A stretch of DNA of 64,000 bases from Acestrorhynchus altus (taxonomy: Eukaryota > Chordata > Actinopteri > Characiformes > Acestrorhynchidae). Below the pieces are notes generated by a model. It ran no database searches. It was not told the origin of the DNA and was given only the letters and a program-made list of their open reading frames with translations. Positions within the stretch are counted from its first letter, which is position 1. Every line of letters starts with the position of its first letter. Where the stretch lies: the NCBI GenBank assembly GCA_034509495.1, contig CM067503.1:9291540-9355539 (forward strand), given 5' to 3'. The position numbers and the translations under genes are program-made. Below are positions 10,441 to 22,937 of the stretch, piece by piece.

Positions 10441-10890
10441 GGTAACCAACGTCTCCTGTAATTTTGATTTGGGATTCTGGACTTTCAGTGTGGCACTGAT
10501 GACACAAACTGATTGTTCTGTATTTTCAACACCGCTATTCGTTTGAATACCAACAGCCACATCGCCTCTGGAACCTCTTTATGGTGCACAAAAGTTCTAG
10601 TATTGTACAGATATTTGAGTCAATGTTCAAGACTTCTTTGCTTTACTTTTTTCTTTGAATACATGATATGAATTTAATTCAGTGTTGTTGTTGTGAGTAC
10701 TGTCAGCATGAAAAATACACTTTTACATGTCTTGCCATTGAAACAAATGGAAATAAGTTGACTCAACCCTCTCTGCATGGAATGTAAACCGAATGGTATT
10801 GTAATTCATTGTGTTACTTTTCATGTTATTAAATATGTAATTATATTTGTACACTATAACGAAATGAAAGTAATAACTCTTGATTTCTAA
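10441..10890. other. AT-rich spacer
   Basis: Unique AT-rich DNA with no recognisable feature. Confidence 0.5.
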
Positions 10891-12420
10891 GGGTTCAGGA
10901 AAGTTTCTCTGGCCTCAAAATTTGACTAATGTGTTTGAAAGTGAGCCCGGAGCCACAATTCATCTTGGCACATTCTGGTGAAGATCCCAGCACATTCTTC
11001 GGTGGGTTGCAGGCCACCTCTGCAGGAAGCTCTGTTGGTTGGATGCATTTTTTCCCCTTTCCCCTCCCTTTCTTTCCCAGACACGCGTTCCTCTGCCTGA
11101 GCTGTAAATTGAAAACAGTGGCCGTATTCCTCTCTCATCGCACTCTTCGGAAATGGACTTCATTCGTTCACATGAACTTCGTATAACCCCTCACGTGTGA
11201 GACACTCATCATCCTGCATGGGCCTCAGACTGAAGGCTGCTCCATCATGACAATAGTGGAAAGAGGTTCACCAAATGACACCAGCACCCCTTCCCACCGT
11301 CCAGTATCTGATTAGGTGGCTCCATACAATCTAGCCCAACACAATGCGCTTTCATTACACCACAGATGTTGTCATCTTTCGCGTTCTTGATTTTTTATTT
11401 CATTTTTTGCCCCCATCACACACCCACCCCCCTCCTTTTTTTAACAAGTGATCATCTCCAAACTCTGATCAGTGGCCACACTTTCATCAGTCTAATGCAT
11501 CTGCCTATCTGCAGTCCTGGGGCTTGCACCCATGCACCAATGAGGTCTACTCCTTAATCTCATTTCCTTAACCTGCTTTAATATTGCTTCCGATCCGGAG
11601 CAATTCTTTTCCATATTGTAAATCACCCACTCCTGCGCTTATGTGGGTGATAGCGAGATGGAAGATGCCTTCTGATTGGCCACCGTCGCCCTCCCTCTAT
11701 CAGAGTGACATCACCCTACCTGCTTCCTGCCAACGTGACAAGTTACTAACCTCTTCCCCACCCCAACAAGGCAATGAGGAACAAACGCATAAATATATAA
11801 ATATGTCACCTACCGTTTTGATTAAAATGGAGTGTAAAAATACAGAAATAATGGTTTTATTTGGAGTCCAGGAATAACTTTAATCATGCAATTACAATAA
11901 GAGCCCTGTTAATATTCAGAGCTTCTCGCCTTCGCACTACTCAGGTGAATTAATTCACTCCTGCAAACTGTGCTGATTTGACTGCACCCCCCTCAGCACC
12001 TCATATTCTTGCCTTTCAACTGTATCACCCTCCACAATATCCTTTATAACGCAGGCTCCACAGCCGCATGCTTCGTTCATTACTGCGTCTGTATGGATGA
12101 CTTGCCACCATGAGGAACCTCCACAAAAAACTCAAGTCCACAGTGCGACATGAAGACGCAGGTCACTGCATACACAGTTAGCAGGGCAGCCTCTGAAAGA
12201 TTAATCTATTTAAAATTCAAACTTTTTACTTATAAGAAGGGTTTCGTTCAAATGGCCAAAAGCAGCAAGGGATGTTCTTTAATGTGCTCTGTGACCAGGG
12301 ACCACTCGAGCAGTAGCCATCTTAAGAGCCATCTGAGTTCCTTTACTTCAGCAAAGGAAAAGAGCGCTATCCGTCCTTTCCTCCATCCTTTCACCTATGT
12401 TGCATGAGTGTAACCTTTTC
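10891..12420. promoter_or_regulatory. block of conserved-element-like sequence
   Basis: 1.5 kb of mostly unique DNA with GC-richer patches at 10930-11230 and 11570-12110. It contains homeodomain-type cores ('taatcatgcaattac' near 11881, 'gtgaattaattcac' near 11945, a palindrome-like site). Pyrimidine-rich stretches at 11040-11090 and 11400-11440 generate spurious Phe/Pro-rich frames. There is no exon evidence. Confidence 0.28.
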
Positions 12421-12590
12421 CGATGGTAAATTGGAATTTGTGTCACCCTTAATTGCAATGTTTGTGAATACAGTGCATGCACTGAGCTTGCCTCAGTTCA
12501 CTAAAGGTGACTCATAGAAACATTTTAAGGAACTTGGTCACATAACCCAAATTCTTTATTCATTGACTCTAAACTGGACATATAGCAGGC

Positions 12591-12591
<1 letters not shown>
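12421..12591. other. unique spacer
   Basis: No feature is seen. It leads into the AAT repeat. Confidence 0.5.
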
Positions 12592-12648
<57 letters not shown>

Positions 12649-12656
12649 TAATAATA
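12592..12656 (+). repeat. (AAT)n microsatellite
   Basis: About 20 AAT/ATA units with one AAC interruption near the right end. Confidence 0.97.
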
Positions 12657-13840
12657 TATTCAAGTTTAACATTTGCTCAGAAGAAACTAAAGAGCGTTAA
12701 AGGTTCAATGTAAAATGCCAAGTTATTGGACATGACTGTAGACTGCCCTTGTTGATTTTTGTTCATAAACTAATGCACATTTTAATTAAAAAACAGTGTC
12801 ATTTTATATATATTCTAAAAAGAATGGAAGCTAGCTAGAGTTTTAGTGCCACAGGTCCTTTACATGTTTCAGATGTTTTGAGGCCTGGGTCTTCACCACA
12901 ATAAGGAAGCATGTCCTCTTCTAAAAAGCTACATGTGTTCCTTTGGTTAGGAAAAGTAAAAAACATCAAACATGTTAAAATCATTCAGTAAATGTATATA
13001 ACCTAAAAGATAAGCAATAATTGATTGAAACTGGATATCTCTAATTTGTGGTCTCAGAAAAAAAAACTTTAATAAAGTGCAAAATTTCAATACCTGTAAA
13101 AAAAATTCCATTTCTGTTATTATACACTGTTCAGTGGTTCGGCAGCAGCAGTCATTAAGAATTGTTCTTTTTTCCTGAAACCAGAACTATTGCTGAGAAA
13201 GGGAAAGAACAAAATATTCTAACACAGGATATCAGTGTTGGTGGCACGTTTATCTCTGGAATATCTAAGATATTATTTCTAAAAATGGTTAGGTTCTCAC
13301 TGGAGTTTTTCTAGTCATACATACAGCACATTCACTGCCTCTGAAAGAGGATCTGTCAATCTTCTGCAGTGCTGCTGATGGCGCTGGCAATTACAACAGC
13401 TACTATGAACATGGAGATACCAGAATGGCAAATTCCATCTTCATCTCCTCATTCACCCACTGTCAAACCAAAGAAATATAGAATCGCAACCAAAGAGAGC
13501 TGGCAAGCCAAAGGACAGCGTCACAGTGTCTGTTCTAAAACCACGATAAACATTTGGTTAGGTTCAAAGTGTGAATGTCGGGTTCTAAGAGTTTGTTAAT
13601 CCGTGTAGCAAATTAACCGGTTAGATTGCTAAAGCTTGTTTTGTGTGAAAGACAGCCAGTCACAGTTTTGATTTTCATTTCAGCTGCTATTCTCACTGTT
13701 GTTTTATGAACAAGATCTATACAACAACCTAAATAAAGTGGATGCTTTATTTAGAGCGATACTGTTCTCTTATAGTCACTCTGGTGTGAGCTAATGAACA
13801 AACGCACCTCAAAGAAAGCATTGACCCCATTTCCCCCTGC
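12657..13840. other. AT-rich spacer
   Basis: No family-level repeat is seen. A segment at 13369-13490 is open in two + frames and follows 'caatcttctgcag', but there is no polypyrimidine tract or clear donor, and the frame consistent with an exon stops within 40 codons. I do not call it a gene. Confidence 0.45.
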
Positions 13841-15827
13841 AGTATTTTATCATAAATGAACAAAACAAGATGCTGTTTTATATACATTAACCTGCATTAA
13901 AGTTAAAAGTGCTTTGAATCTCAATTAAAATGTGTTATTGTGAATAGAATTATTATGGTAAGAATGACAACATTAGTTATTGCTCTGGAGACATGTTCTT
14001 CAGAGGGTTTTGACTTTGCTCTTCCTCAATTCCAAGTAATTCACTGACTGACTGAATATAAACTTGCGATCAACACATTCATCCACTCTGATAGGAGATC
14101 CAACCATATCTTCAGTGCAATTACACATTCCCACCAGAGGAGTCTCTCACCCCAAAACTTAAGGACAATCATTTTAACTTTGCACATTAAACTCATAGCT
14201 GTTTGATACACAAGATGCAAACTTTTCATTAAGTCAATGTTCTGTGGAGAGGTTTTTTTGTGGTGGCATAAAAGAACCACAAAGTTAGTTCTCATTCAAC
14301 AGATGCTTCATATAAATGAGGTATGTGAGCATGGAGAACCTTTTAAAGGTCTGGACCGCACATGATGTAAAGGTTCCACAGCAGTTAAATATTTATTTCC
14401 AAGAACCCAAGAATCATTTGCAACCTTCATTTGTTTTTGTCGGTGTTCTCTCAGAACATGACTGTCCCAGCTTGCCTTCATGGTGGCCATATCAGCTCCA
14501 GTCACAGCTCTGAGAGCGTGTCACTTCACACGGGTCATCATGTACAATAACATTTACAAAGTTCGTTTGGTCATGCGACCACATGGCCCAGATTCATGAC
14601 CTTTATAAGAATGTTCTGTGTCTGCCTTGGGCTAACAGCCGCTGATAGCCTTGGCCAACTGGTGTGTACTCAGCAAGTCCCACAGCTACTGTAGCCTCTC
14701 CTACCTATGTCACAAAGCCTGTCATGATTTTTTATGTGTTGGACTTCAGAGCTGAAACACCACATATGGCTTTATAAACCGGTTTAAAGTGCACCTTCTC
14801 CAGACTCACATTGTGGATTTATTTAAGGCTTAGAGGGCTCATTCATCACTGGCAATAACAAAAGAATGGTGTAATTTATGATTTAGTATTTCTCACTCTA
14901 GATCACAAAATCTGTGGATAGTGCATATTTTAGGACACATTTATGATTTGTAGTAAGAGATAATAATTAATATGTACATGTGAATTTGATTAACATGTTC
15001 AAATGTTCAAATAAAAGAAAATCAAAACATGAATTAACGTGTATACTGGATGTATACAATGTCAGTTTAATGTAAATATATATGTAAATGCTTGTGATGT
15101 CCCAAAACTTTGTACTCACTTGGCCAAATATAAACCCAAAACCTTTTTAATTAAACCTTTTATTTGTATCTGAATGAATTACATATAAGCCAGACTATTA
15201 CAGACTATTGAGCAAATGACATTTAATTTTTTCCTTTAACAAATCTGAACTGATAATCAATAAAAACAGTTCAACAATAAAAAAAAATCATTTTAAAAAC
15301 TATGGCTACTGAAGGCTTCATCATGCTGAAGCAAGCACTGTGCTGTTTTATTCTATATATCAACAATGGTTGGGTACCGTTCACATTTGAAACAGTTCTA
15401 GTTTTAGTCATAAGTCAGTTAGTCCACGTCAGTAGTTAAAACTTTTACACACCACACAAAAATGAAACCACACTCTACCTCCTTCTTCATTCCCACAACT
15501 ATCCCTACAACCTCCATTCTGTCACCATCACGCTGCTGTGTGTGAGGAAGCTCATATGATATCTTTCCCACAATCTAGGAGTTGTAACTGCAAGCACAGT
15601 TTGGTGGGATTTTGGAGAAAAAAAAATAGTACATTTAAAAAGTAATAAAAGAACAAATTATCTGAAGGTAATTAATCTGGATTTTTCTAAATTGTTATTA
15701 TTGCTGTCTCTTTGAAGAAAAGTATTTTACCCTGTTTAAACTGAACATTAAAGAGAAAACAACTGTTTACATTCAGTTGAATCTCAGAAAAGGTAACATT
15801 TTTAAACATTGTTGTAAAAAAATATGT
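13841..15827. other. AT-rich spacer with repeat-like words
   Basis: 14040-14560 includes 'gagaaccttttaaagg' and 'ggttccacagcag', words shared with small decayed fish elements (compare 49220-49320 and 58310-58360). From 14900 to 15800 the DNA is strongly AT-rich, with long A/T runs and no recognisable gene or full element. Confidence 0.4.
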
Positions 15828-15849
15828 TTGTGTGTGTGTGTGTGTGTGT
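15828..15849 (+). repeat. short (GT)n microsatellite
   Basis: About 10 GT units. Confidence 0.9.
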
Positions 15850-16860
15850 CTCTCCTTCATAATTAGAAACAAAAACTGCTGGGGGGCTTAGGGATCTAGC
15901 CTACGGTCACTAGCAACACAGTGCTAAGCATTTTAATGCCTCTAAATTATGCAGTGCTGCATTATGTTCTGCACTTTTTATTGCATAGTGGTAGTACATT
16001 ATGCAAATGGAGATCGTAGGACAAATTTTAAATGGTACACCAAATGAACTGTTATACCTCCCAGCACTAAACACAGTAAACACTGTGGCTTAACTATACC
16101 AAGTGAAAAAATGACATATAATAGCAGAATAAAATGTGCGATTTGAAGGAGCTCATGTTTTGTTTCATCTTTTAATTAAACTGTATTACTTAAGATGTTG
16201 ATGAAGTTACGGTTAGCAGCAGCTGTTGCAGAGGACTTGGTTTCCGGCCAATATGGTGTTCAATATGGTACACTGGTCAGCTTTAAGTGTTTATGAGCCT
16301 GTGTCTGCTCAGGTTAGAAAGGTTGTCATGGACAGGTTTGCATTACTAATATTGCAAGTTTTGGTACATGTAACCACACTCCGGTTTCGGTTTGCCACTG
16401 CCCTGACTGTGTCTTATGCTAGAAGTGAAATTTGGCACGGATTGATTTGATGTGAACTGCTGCTCAGTAGTACGGACTTTGATACCCAACCCTGATATTA
16501 TGCCAAGTATACTTGGCGTAAGCGGTTAGAAGTTGCATATATAAGATTTCTCATACAAAATGTGAAATGATTTTACATGTCCAAGAGTTAATTTTGCCCA
16601 AATGTCTAATTTTTTATTGCTATTTTTAATTTTCCTCATAATTGAAATGAAGTGCTCTTCATTGCCTGTTTATTTTTGTTGTTCTGGCTGAATGTATCGC
16701 TTTTGATCATGTGCAGCTAATTTGGTGGGAAAAAATTTGGTCCATCCCTAGAAAACGTATTGTGTAGCTCATTATGTAACTCTATGTAGCATTGAAATCT
16801 GAATAGAAACAAAAAGAGTATTATTTTTCCTGATTTATTTCTGCTGTGAAAGTTGCTCTT
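15850..16860. other. spacer, possibly old repeat
   Basis: About 16200-16560 has the texture of a decayed element ('ggtttccggccaatatgg', 'ccaagtatacttggcg', the latter an inverted repeat near 16503), but no family can be named. The 74-codon frame here has no recognisable domain. Confidence 0.3.
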
Positions 16861-17640
16861 CTTACCTTGTCAATTTCTTTCGGTCAGCGGTTGTGAGCTG
16901 AAAGGGGTCAAATCCTGCTTCATTAAGAAGTGTAGGCCCAGAGGGAGTGTGTTAAGAAATGTTTGTTAAACAGCACGTCACACCATCAGACAGGCGTGTT
17001 TGACAGAACAGTAATTTAAATAACACAAATAGCAAAAGGAAAAGTGCTTCAAAAGGGCAAGGCAGGTTAGCATAATCTGCATAGTTGCCCTGGCAGTCAA
17101 ATTGCTGCTTGTTGTTGTGGCCGTCTCGCTCGGCAATGTGTGGTTTTAAATTATGGTGAGATCCCTGCAATTGTAAGCTGCTGCCATTGTTGGAGCCTCG
17201 AATCCTATAGTCTTCATCAGAGCACTCCATCCAATGAGATTACAGTAAAGCCCAAGCAGTAACTTCAGCCTCCTCGCTACTGCTGCTGATCAGAAATTCA
17301 TATCCCCTGGACACTAGATTGCTCTCTTCACTCTGTCCTTGTGCGACTGCCAGTTCTGCTGTCAGGGTGTCAGGTTGAGAAGGGAAAAAAGGGGAAAAAA
17401 CAATTTGCATTGTGCAGCCCCCCAAATTTTGCTGTCCGGCACATAATCAGAAACGAAAGTGGACGAATGGTAATTCTGTCTGTCAAAAAATGGAAATCGT
17501 GTCACCATAGAGCAGTGGCCATCTGTGGTCAGAGACAAAATGTGTGTAAGTGCAAATGCGTGAATAGTGGGAGAAAATATTGTGATGCAACTGCTGTTCT
17601 CTCTTCACCAAACCGCCATTTTGACTGACTAATGACGAGC
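16861..17640. promoter_or_regulatory. conserved-element-like island
   Basis: Unique and GC-richer than its neighbours, without repeat signatures. On the minus strand a frame runs from 17425 to 16952 with a single in-frame TAA near 17240. The peptide is Ser/Glu/Asn/Gln-rich with no domain. Splice signals are not convincing, so regulatory DNA is favoured over an exon. Confidence 0.28.
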
Positions 17641-18437
17641 ACTGTGACCATTTCTTTTTTCCTCTCTTTCTCTATTTTTGTTTTTTAACCTATATTGTGT
17701 TTGCCTGTCATGTTTCACTGGACACTGGGTGTTTATGAACCTTTGGGGCATGAACTTACCTGTGTTTACTTGAAAAGCACATGAAATCTGAATTAAGTAA
17801 TGCTTATAGGTATATTTGTCCTCATATGGACCTGCACCTTCAACCTTTTAAAATCATGCATAAATACGGGCTCGTCTGAGCAACTGTCTAAAGATCAGAA
17901 AATGAAAGTCATCAGTGAGTAATCAAGATGAGATCTGGAGGACCATGTAGGCTGGTGTAGATCCAGATTCATGCTCCACAGTTGTCAGGGTGAAATGTGA
18001 TTCCTTTTTTATAAATGAACTGATTGTGGCCAACAGCTTCTGTTTTGAACTCTTTGATCAGTCCACGAACCCAGCTGACTTCTTTAAATCGAATAGAATT
18101 ACTGAACTAAAATTCGTTTGGCTTTGTTGATCAGGATAAAGGTATGGTTTCCTTCTATCACTCTTTTATAAAGGTTGTTTTGATTCAGCTGACAGTTCCT
18201 AATTACAGTTGATGACATGCGTTGCTTGATTTGCAAAGCCTTGTTAAGGATATTCATTGCTATGTTATAAAAAATTAATTCACGTTTCCTGAAAAAAAAA
18301 ATGCTTCGGATAAAAACTGTGTTTATTATTTACAGAAGCTTTTACTGCTTTTCAATTTTAAAAAAACTGACGTATGTAAAATGTGTGTTTTTCTGTTTTA
18401 TGTATATGTTTTGTTTTAGGGTTAGAAAATAGAGACA

Positions 18438-18439
<2 letters not shown>
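17641..18439. other. AT-rich spacer
   Basis: Unique-looking AT-rich DNA with a poly-A run near 18293. No feature is recognised. Confidence 0.5.

Positions 18440-18500
<61 letters not shown>
18440..18500 (+). repeat. (TATC)n microsatellite
   Basis: About 15 perfect TATC units. The repeated Ile/Tyr/Leu/Ser peptide across it is an artefact. Confidence 0.98.
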
Positions 18501-18870
18501 CGTCTGCTTCCATGTCCACCTTTAAAACGGCATTGTTTCATAATATCGACTTAATATGCATATTTTTAAAGGAGGGATGTTCTGGTATTATGGTTTCATT
18601 TGTTTTTTTTTCTCCAGACTGTTAAATGTGTCGCTCAGTGCCTTTGTATTGTATGGTATCAGTATTTTCATGTGTCTTAAACAAATGAGACATTTTTTCA
18701 TATAAGTATTCACACATATTTAACACATACGGGACATATGTCCTGACATTGAACAGAAACAAACCTGTGTGTGCTTTCATTTCAGTAGAAGCAGTGTATG
18801 TCTCTCTGTGTGTATGTGTTACAGTAGAGGGGGTTTGTGGAAGGCGTTTCGGGGGGGTTTGTGTGGGGGG

Positions 18871-18871
<1 letters not shown>

Positions 18872-18899
<28 letters not shown>
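18872..18899 (+). repeat. (CA)n microsatellite
   Basis: About 14 CA units directly following a G-rich run. Confidence 0.95.
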
Positions 18900-18902
<3 letters not shown>

Positions 18903-19044
18903 TTCTCTGAATTGTCCCGTGTGTGAAGGGCAGGGGGAATTAATCACTGGGGGCCGGCTGGCGGGAGGTCACTGAATGGCTCCTGAACATCACTGTGGGT
19001 CATGCGTCTCGGGGCCATGGTTGCGTACACTTGCACACACTCAG

Positions 19045-19045
<1 letters not shown>

Positions 19046-19096
<51 letters not shown>
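19046..19096 (+). repeat. (CA)n microsatellite
   Basis: About 25 perfect CA units. Confidence 0.97.
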
Positions 19097-19098
<2 letters not shown>

Positions 19099-19440
19099 CA
19101 CACTACACTGTCTTATCCCCCTTCTGCTTTAGCGGTCCAAGAGAGAAGGCTAGGCTCAAGCTCACACACCACACACACCCTCACTCACACTCAAACACAG
19201 TGAATAGGGCGGTTGTGAGGACCGAAAACACTGGTAAATATCTCTGAATGTCTGTCATTTTTGTGCGTCTCGTCAAGTCGAGTGTGACCATGCTGCATGA
19301 ATCCTCATGTTTATTATCCATCCTCCTCTCTCTATCTCATCCACATTCATGATTTGCAATGCGGGTGGATTTTTGAGTCTGTGCATTATTATTAGGGGGT
19401 CCAAATCCTGGAGTCCTTTTGCTTTTTATTATTATTATTA

Positions 19441-20323
19441 TCATCATAACTATTCTATCCCAGGCTTCCTACAGTCAGGACAGTGACATAATGTGGCCAT
19501 GCTGGCTAAGTAATTCTGTGCTCGCACTTGTAATTCTGCTCCGTTCCTGATGAGGGATGTCTTGTTCTAGCTCACTATTTCGAGTGTCTCGGGGGGCACT
19601 GGTGCTGCCCATTGTAATATACAGGAGACGAGGCGCTTTTTAAAGAGGCGCCTTGTTATTCCCCCCTCGGCTTAATCCAGACTGTGTTAATTCTCATCCT
19701 TTTATATGTGCGAGCATGTCATGCGGGCTGACGTTTAAGGTGTGTGCAAATTTACGGTGGGCAGTCTGGGTAAATTTTTTTTCTCCTCTTATCAGCTGAG
19801 GAGATCCATCATCTTTAATCACACGCGGGGCAGGATTGCTTCATCATGTGCTGCGATTGGTCAGGCAGGACAGGACGGGGCTGGCTTTTGCATGAGCCCG
19901 AGAGAAGAGTGATGCACCAGACAAATGCAGTCAAATGATCATTAAGGAATGCAATTTGCAAGTGGAGGCTCCATAGCTGTGATGGTGCTCATTTCAGGGC
20001 GGAGATGTGTTTAAATCTCCAGCACTAGGCAGAGGGTTGTTGCTTTTCTTCTTCTTCTTCTTCTTCTTTTTCTTTTTTTTTTCCCCTCGTCCTCTTGCCC
20101 ATTGAGCATTTTAGTGAGGGGTCTGCATAGTAATAAGCCCGGCTTCCTTCCTCACCCTGCCTTACATGCCGCTTTAACAAACACAGTGCCAGTCAGCTGA
20201 TTACACTGCCGCTGTCTACATGCACATTTTCAGTGCTCTCTTCAGCTTGCTGAGGAAGTGAGCTGCTCAGATTTGAATGGGCATTTTTTTGATTTTCACT
20301 AGGAATTGCCATGCCACAGAATT
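19441..20323. promoter_or_regulatory. strong conserved-element-like island
   Basis: About 19560-20040 is unique, CpG-bearing and dense in factor-like words: 'gcgattggtcag' (an inverted CCAAT box, near 19853), 'caaatgatcattaagg', 'gcaatttgcaagtgg' and 'tttaatcacacgcgg'. A small hairpin, aggcgc/gcgcct, lies at 19631-19653. A (CTT)n run follows at 20043-20070. There is no open frame of interest on either strand, so regulatory function is the natural reading. Conservation is not tested. Confidence 0.38.
20043..20070 (+). repeat. (CTT)n / T-rich tract
   Basis: CTT units followed by T and C runs. Confidence 0.85.
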
Positions 20324-20349
20324 TATATATATATATATATATATATATA
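20324..20349 (+). repeat. (AT)n microsatellite
   Basis: About 13 AT units. Confidence 0.95.
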
Positions 20350-20979
20350 AATTTGCAGTAAAAGACAGACTTTTCAGATATAGTCTGTGTTTATTTATTT
20401 ATTTATAGGTGTGCCGTTAGATACATTATGAAATATATGCACATTTCTCTCCCTTTCACTCCTTTCACGGTAACATCTGGTTTTGTTTTTTGCCCCAGCA
20501 AAAAAAAAAAATTCAAGAAGCGTCTTTGTTTAGTCATATTGAGGGACATTTGCAAATCGACTGAGTGGAAACAGATGTTAAGAAAATATACAAAATAACT
20601 ATTTATTATCAGCAAGGAATTTGAAATATTTCACATAAACTACGTTGCAGATAAAAGAGATACCCTTGACCATGCTGAAATGTAATTTTAAGCATGTTTA
20701 GAGAAACTGAAACAGACTTAATATAACAAAAATAAATGTGAGGCGTAAGAAAGAGCTGTTTTATTCAACATTAAGGAATGCTGCCATATGATATTCTTTT
20801 AATATACTGCATTCTCTTTTTTTCATTTTTGCCAGCTTTTTAAGCATTTTAAAAGCTTAAGGAAAACATTTTTCCTTTAAAAAAAAAAATAAAACCCAGA
20901 ATAAGCTTCTTTGTGGCTTTGATGCCCAGCTGCATGCTGTAATATGAGGCGCAAAGGTAAAAAGGAAAGAAAAGCAGTG

Positions 20980-20982
<3 letters not shown>
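20350..20982. other. AT-rich spacer
   Basis: No feature beyond A/T runs at 20500 and 20880. Confidence 0.5.

Positions 20983-21025
<43 letters not shown>
20983..21025 (+). repeat. (CT)n microsatellite
   Basis: About 21 CT units. This polypyrimidine strand is H-DNA-prone. The Arg/Glu-repeat minus-strand frame over it is an artefact. Confidence 0.97.
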
Positions 21026-21030
<5 letters not shown>

Positions 21031-22868
21031 GGGCTGACATGCAGCTAATGAAAACAGGGTGTGGGTTTCCTTCAGCGCCTTTCATACGCTTTAATAAAAG
21101 GTGCAGCAGACATTTTGGCTGCTCCCCCCTTCCACCCTGTCACCCCGCCGTCCTCTTTCTAAACGTGTGTGTGAATATGGAAATTCAAAACACCTAACTA
21201 CAGGGGCTTAAGTGTAATCATGAAGTCAGGGTGGAGGGACGTATTTGCAGTTAACTGCTCGTTTCTGGAATAATCCTTTGATTATTCCTAAAATATTACT
21301 ACACCCTTCATTCCAAAGACTGCTTCCATATGATGTGACCTGACAATGGACGTTTATTTGGACTTGCATTAGTGTTTGGATTTCAGAGTCAACCTTTAGA
21401 ATGTGTGTACCACTCCTGGAGCCACTGTTTCATTTAAATCTGCTTATTTTTGTGCTGATTGATGTTTATGTGTTTTCATTCTCACTAGACAGAGATTTTT
21501 CTTTATGGAGGTTTGATGCTTGGCCCCCTGAATAGCTGAATAGAAAGCCCTCTCAGTGCTTCCAGCTTTGCCTTGCTGGGAGATTGTTGCTGATGTGGGT
21601 TTTTTTTTTTTTTTTTTGTCCGTAATGTGCATGTCATGTATATGCTGCCTGTGCCTAGAGGAATGTATTACTTAACATGCAGGTCATTTGCATCTTTTTT
21701 TTTTGCATGTTTCAAATATGCAAGGCTATTGCTTTACATTTTGATTGGAACAGTAGGTGGCAGTATTTCCACAAGCATTCTTCTGGATTGAGAGGACTGT
21801 TGCTGGATATTTGTAGGGATGAGGCCTGGAATGAACTATTGTTAAGCATTTTGAGATGGGGAAATTGTAAACAAGACATTTGTTATGTACTTGTATGGAG
21901 TGTGTGAAAAGTGACAAGTGTGGGGTGCTTCTTGAACTATTTGCATTATCATAAAGTGCTTTTTATGACCGAAAACCATAAATATTCATCACGATGAGCG
22001 AATGTAAAATTGAATTTCCACTCACATAATGCGAGAATGTTCAAAACTGCATCCCCTCCATGGCCATTTTATCAGTATTTTTGCCCTTCTGCAAATCTGC
22101 TTATTGTATTATGAGATTAAGAAATGTTGGGACGTCACAAAATAATTTTAAAAATTCCAAGAAAAGAATCGTCAGACTTGTTGTTATAAAGATAGGGCTT
22201 GATTAAAATCTCTCTGTGTTTTTTTTTTTGGTGTACACTCCAGCCTCATCAAATCCATTTCTAATTTTTTTGTGGATTTCCTTCTGACCGTACCAGCACT
22301 AACCCCTAACTTTGACATATAATGTTCTTAATATCCAGATTAAATTTTCTTTAATCTTTTCTGGAACATGTGAAATTATTTCTGCAATCAAATGCAAAGT
22401 CCTCCCCTGATTGCAGTTTAAGGCTCCGAATAGGAGGTCATTCAGAGACAGTGTTTTTTAATACATGACCAACATGCAATTAGAAAGTGAAAAGCAATAA
22501 AGGTGGCATTCTGTGGTCATCCTGGCTAATGAAAGAGGGGAGATTAGAGAGAGGAGGTTTTAAGATGGATTAATGGCCCACATGCTGAGACAAAAGATCT
22601 GAGGTCCCCTTTAAAAACACGCTAAATGAACACACACTTTACACAGCTTCATTTGCATAATGCCAAAACACTTACACTAAATACTTGACGGGCCTCTGTA
22701 GGTAGGCTTTTGAGGCAGGCAGATGAATGCAGTCGTGTCCTCCAAAAGAATCAGAGAGAATCAAGGTCTCTGCGCCTTTTTTATATTTGTAACCTTTTGC
22801 GTTGTGTTTGAACTGAAAACAGCTGTGTTCTGAGAGTCAGAGTTGGTTTGTAGTCACACAGAAGGATG

Positions 22869-22869
<1 letters not shown>
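21026..22869. promoter_or_regulatory. spacer with several regulatory-looking patches
   Basis: GC-richer unique patches at about 21030-21260, 21480-21620 and 22380-22750 are separated by AT-rich DNA with T runs (21598-21617, 22221-22230). The 22380-22750 patch ('gacatgcaattagaaagtg'-type wording, 'tttgcataatgcc') is the most enhancer-like. No exon is supported. Confidence 0.25.

Positions 22870-22936
<67 letters not shown>
22870..22936 (+). repeat. (AC)n microsatellite
   Basis: About 33 perfect AC units, among the longest in the window. Confidence 0.98.

Positions 22937-22937
<1 letters not shown>

Larger units (their letters stand above)
18501..19440. other. repeat-rich spacer
   Basis: Holds the two AC runs listed separately, a G-run-rich stretch (18850-18872) and unique DNA at 18905-19030 and 19105-19440 with an ATT run at the end. 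No gene is seen; Thr/His-repeat frames are artefacts of CA repeats. Confidence 0.5.

Noticed and set aside
13369..13490. Exon-like opening after 'caatcttctgcag' with a plausible Gly/Asn/Tyr-rich peptide in one frame
   Set aside because: No polypyrimidine tract, no good donor, and a stop within about 40 codons.
18440..19096. Repetitive-peptide frames (Ile/Tyr/Leu/Ser and Thr/His strings)
   Set aside because: Translations of TATC and CA microsatellites.
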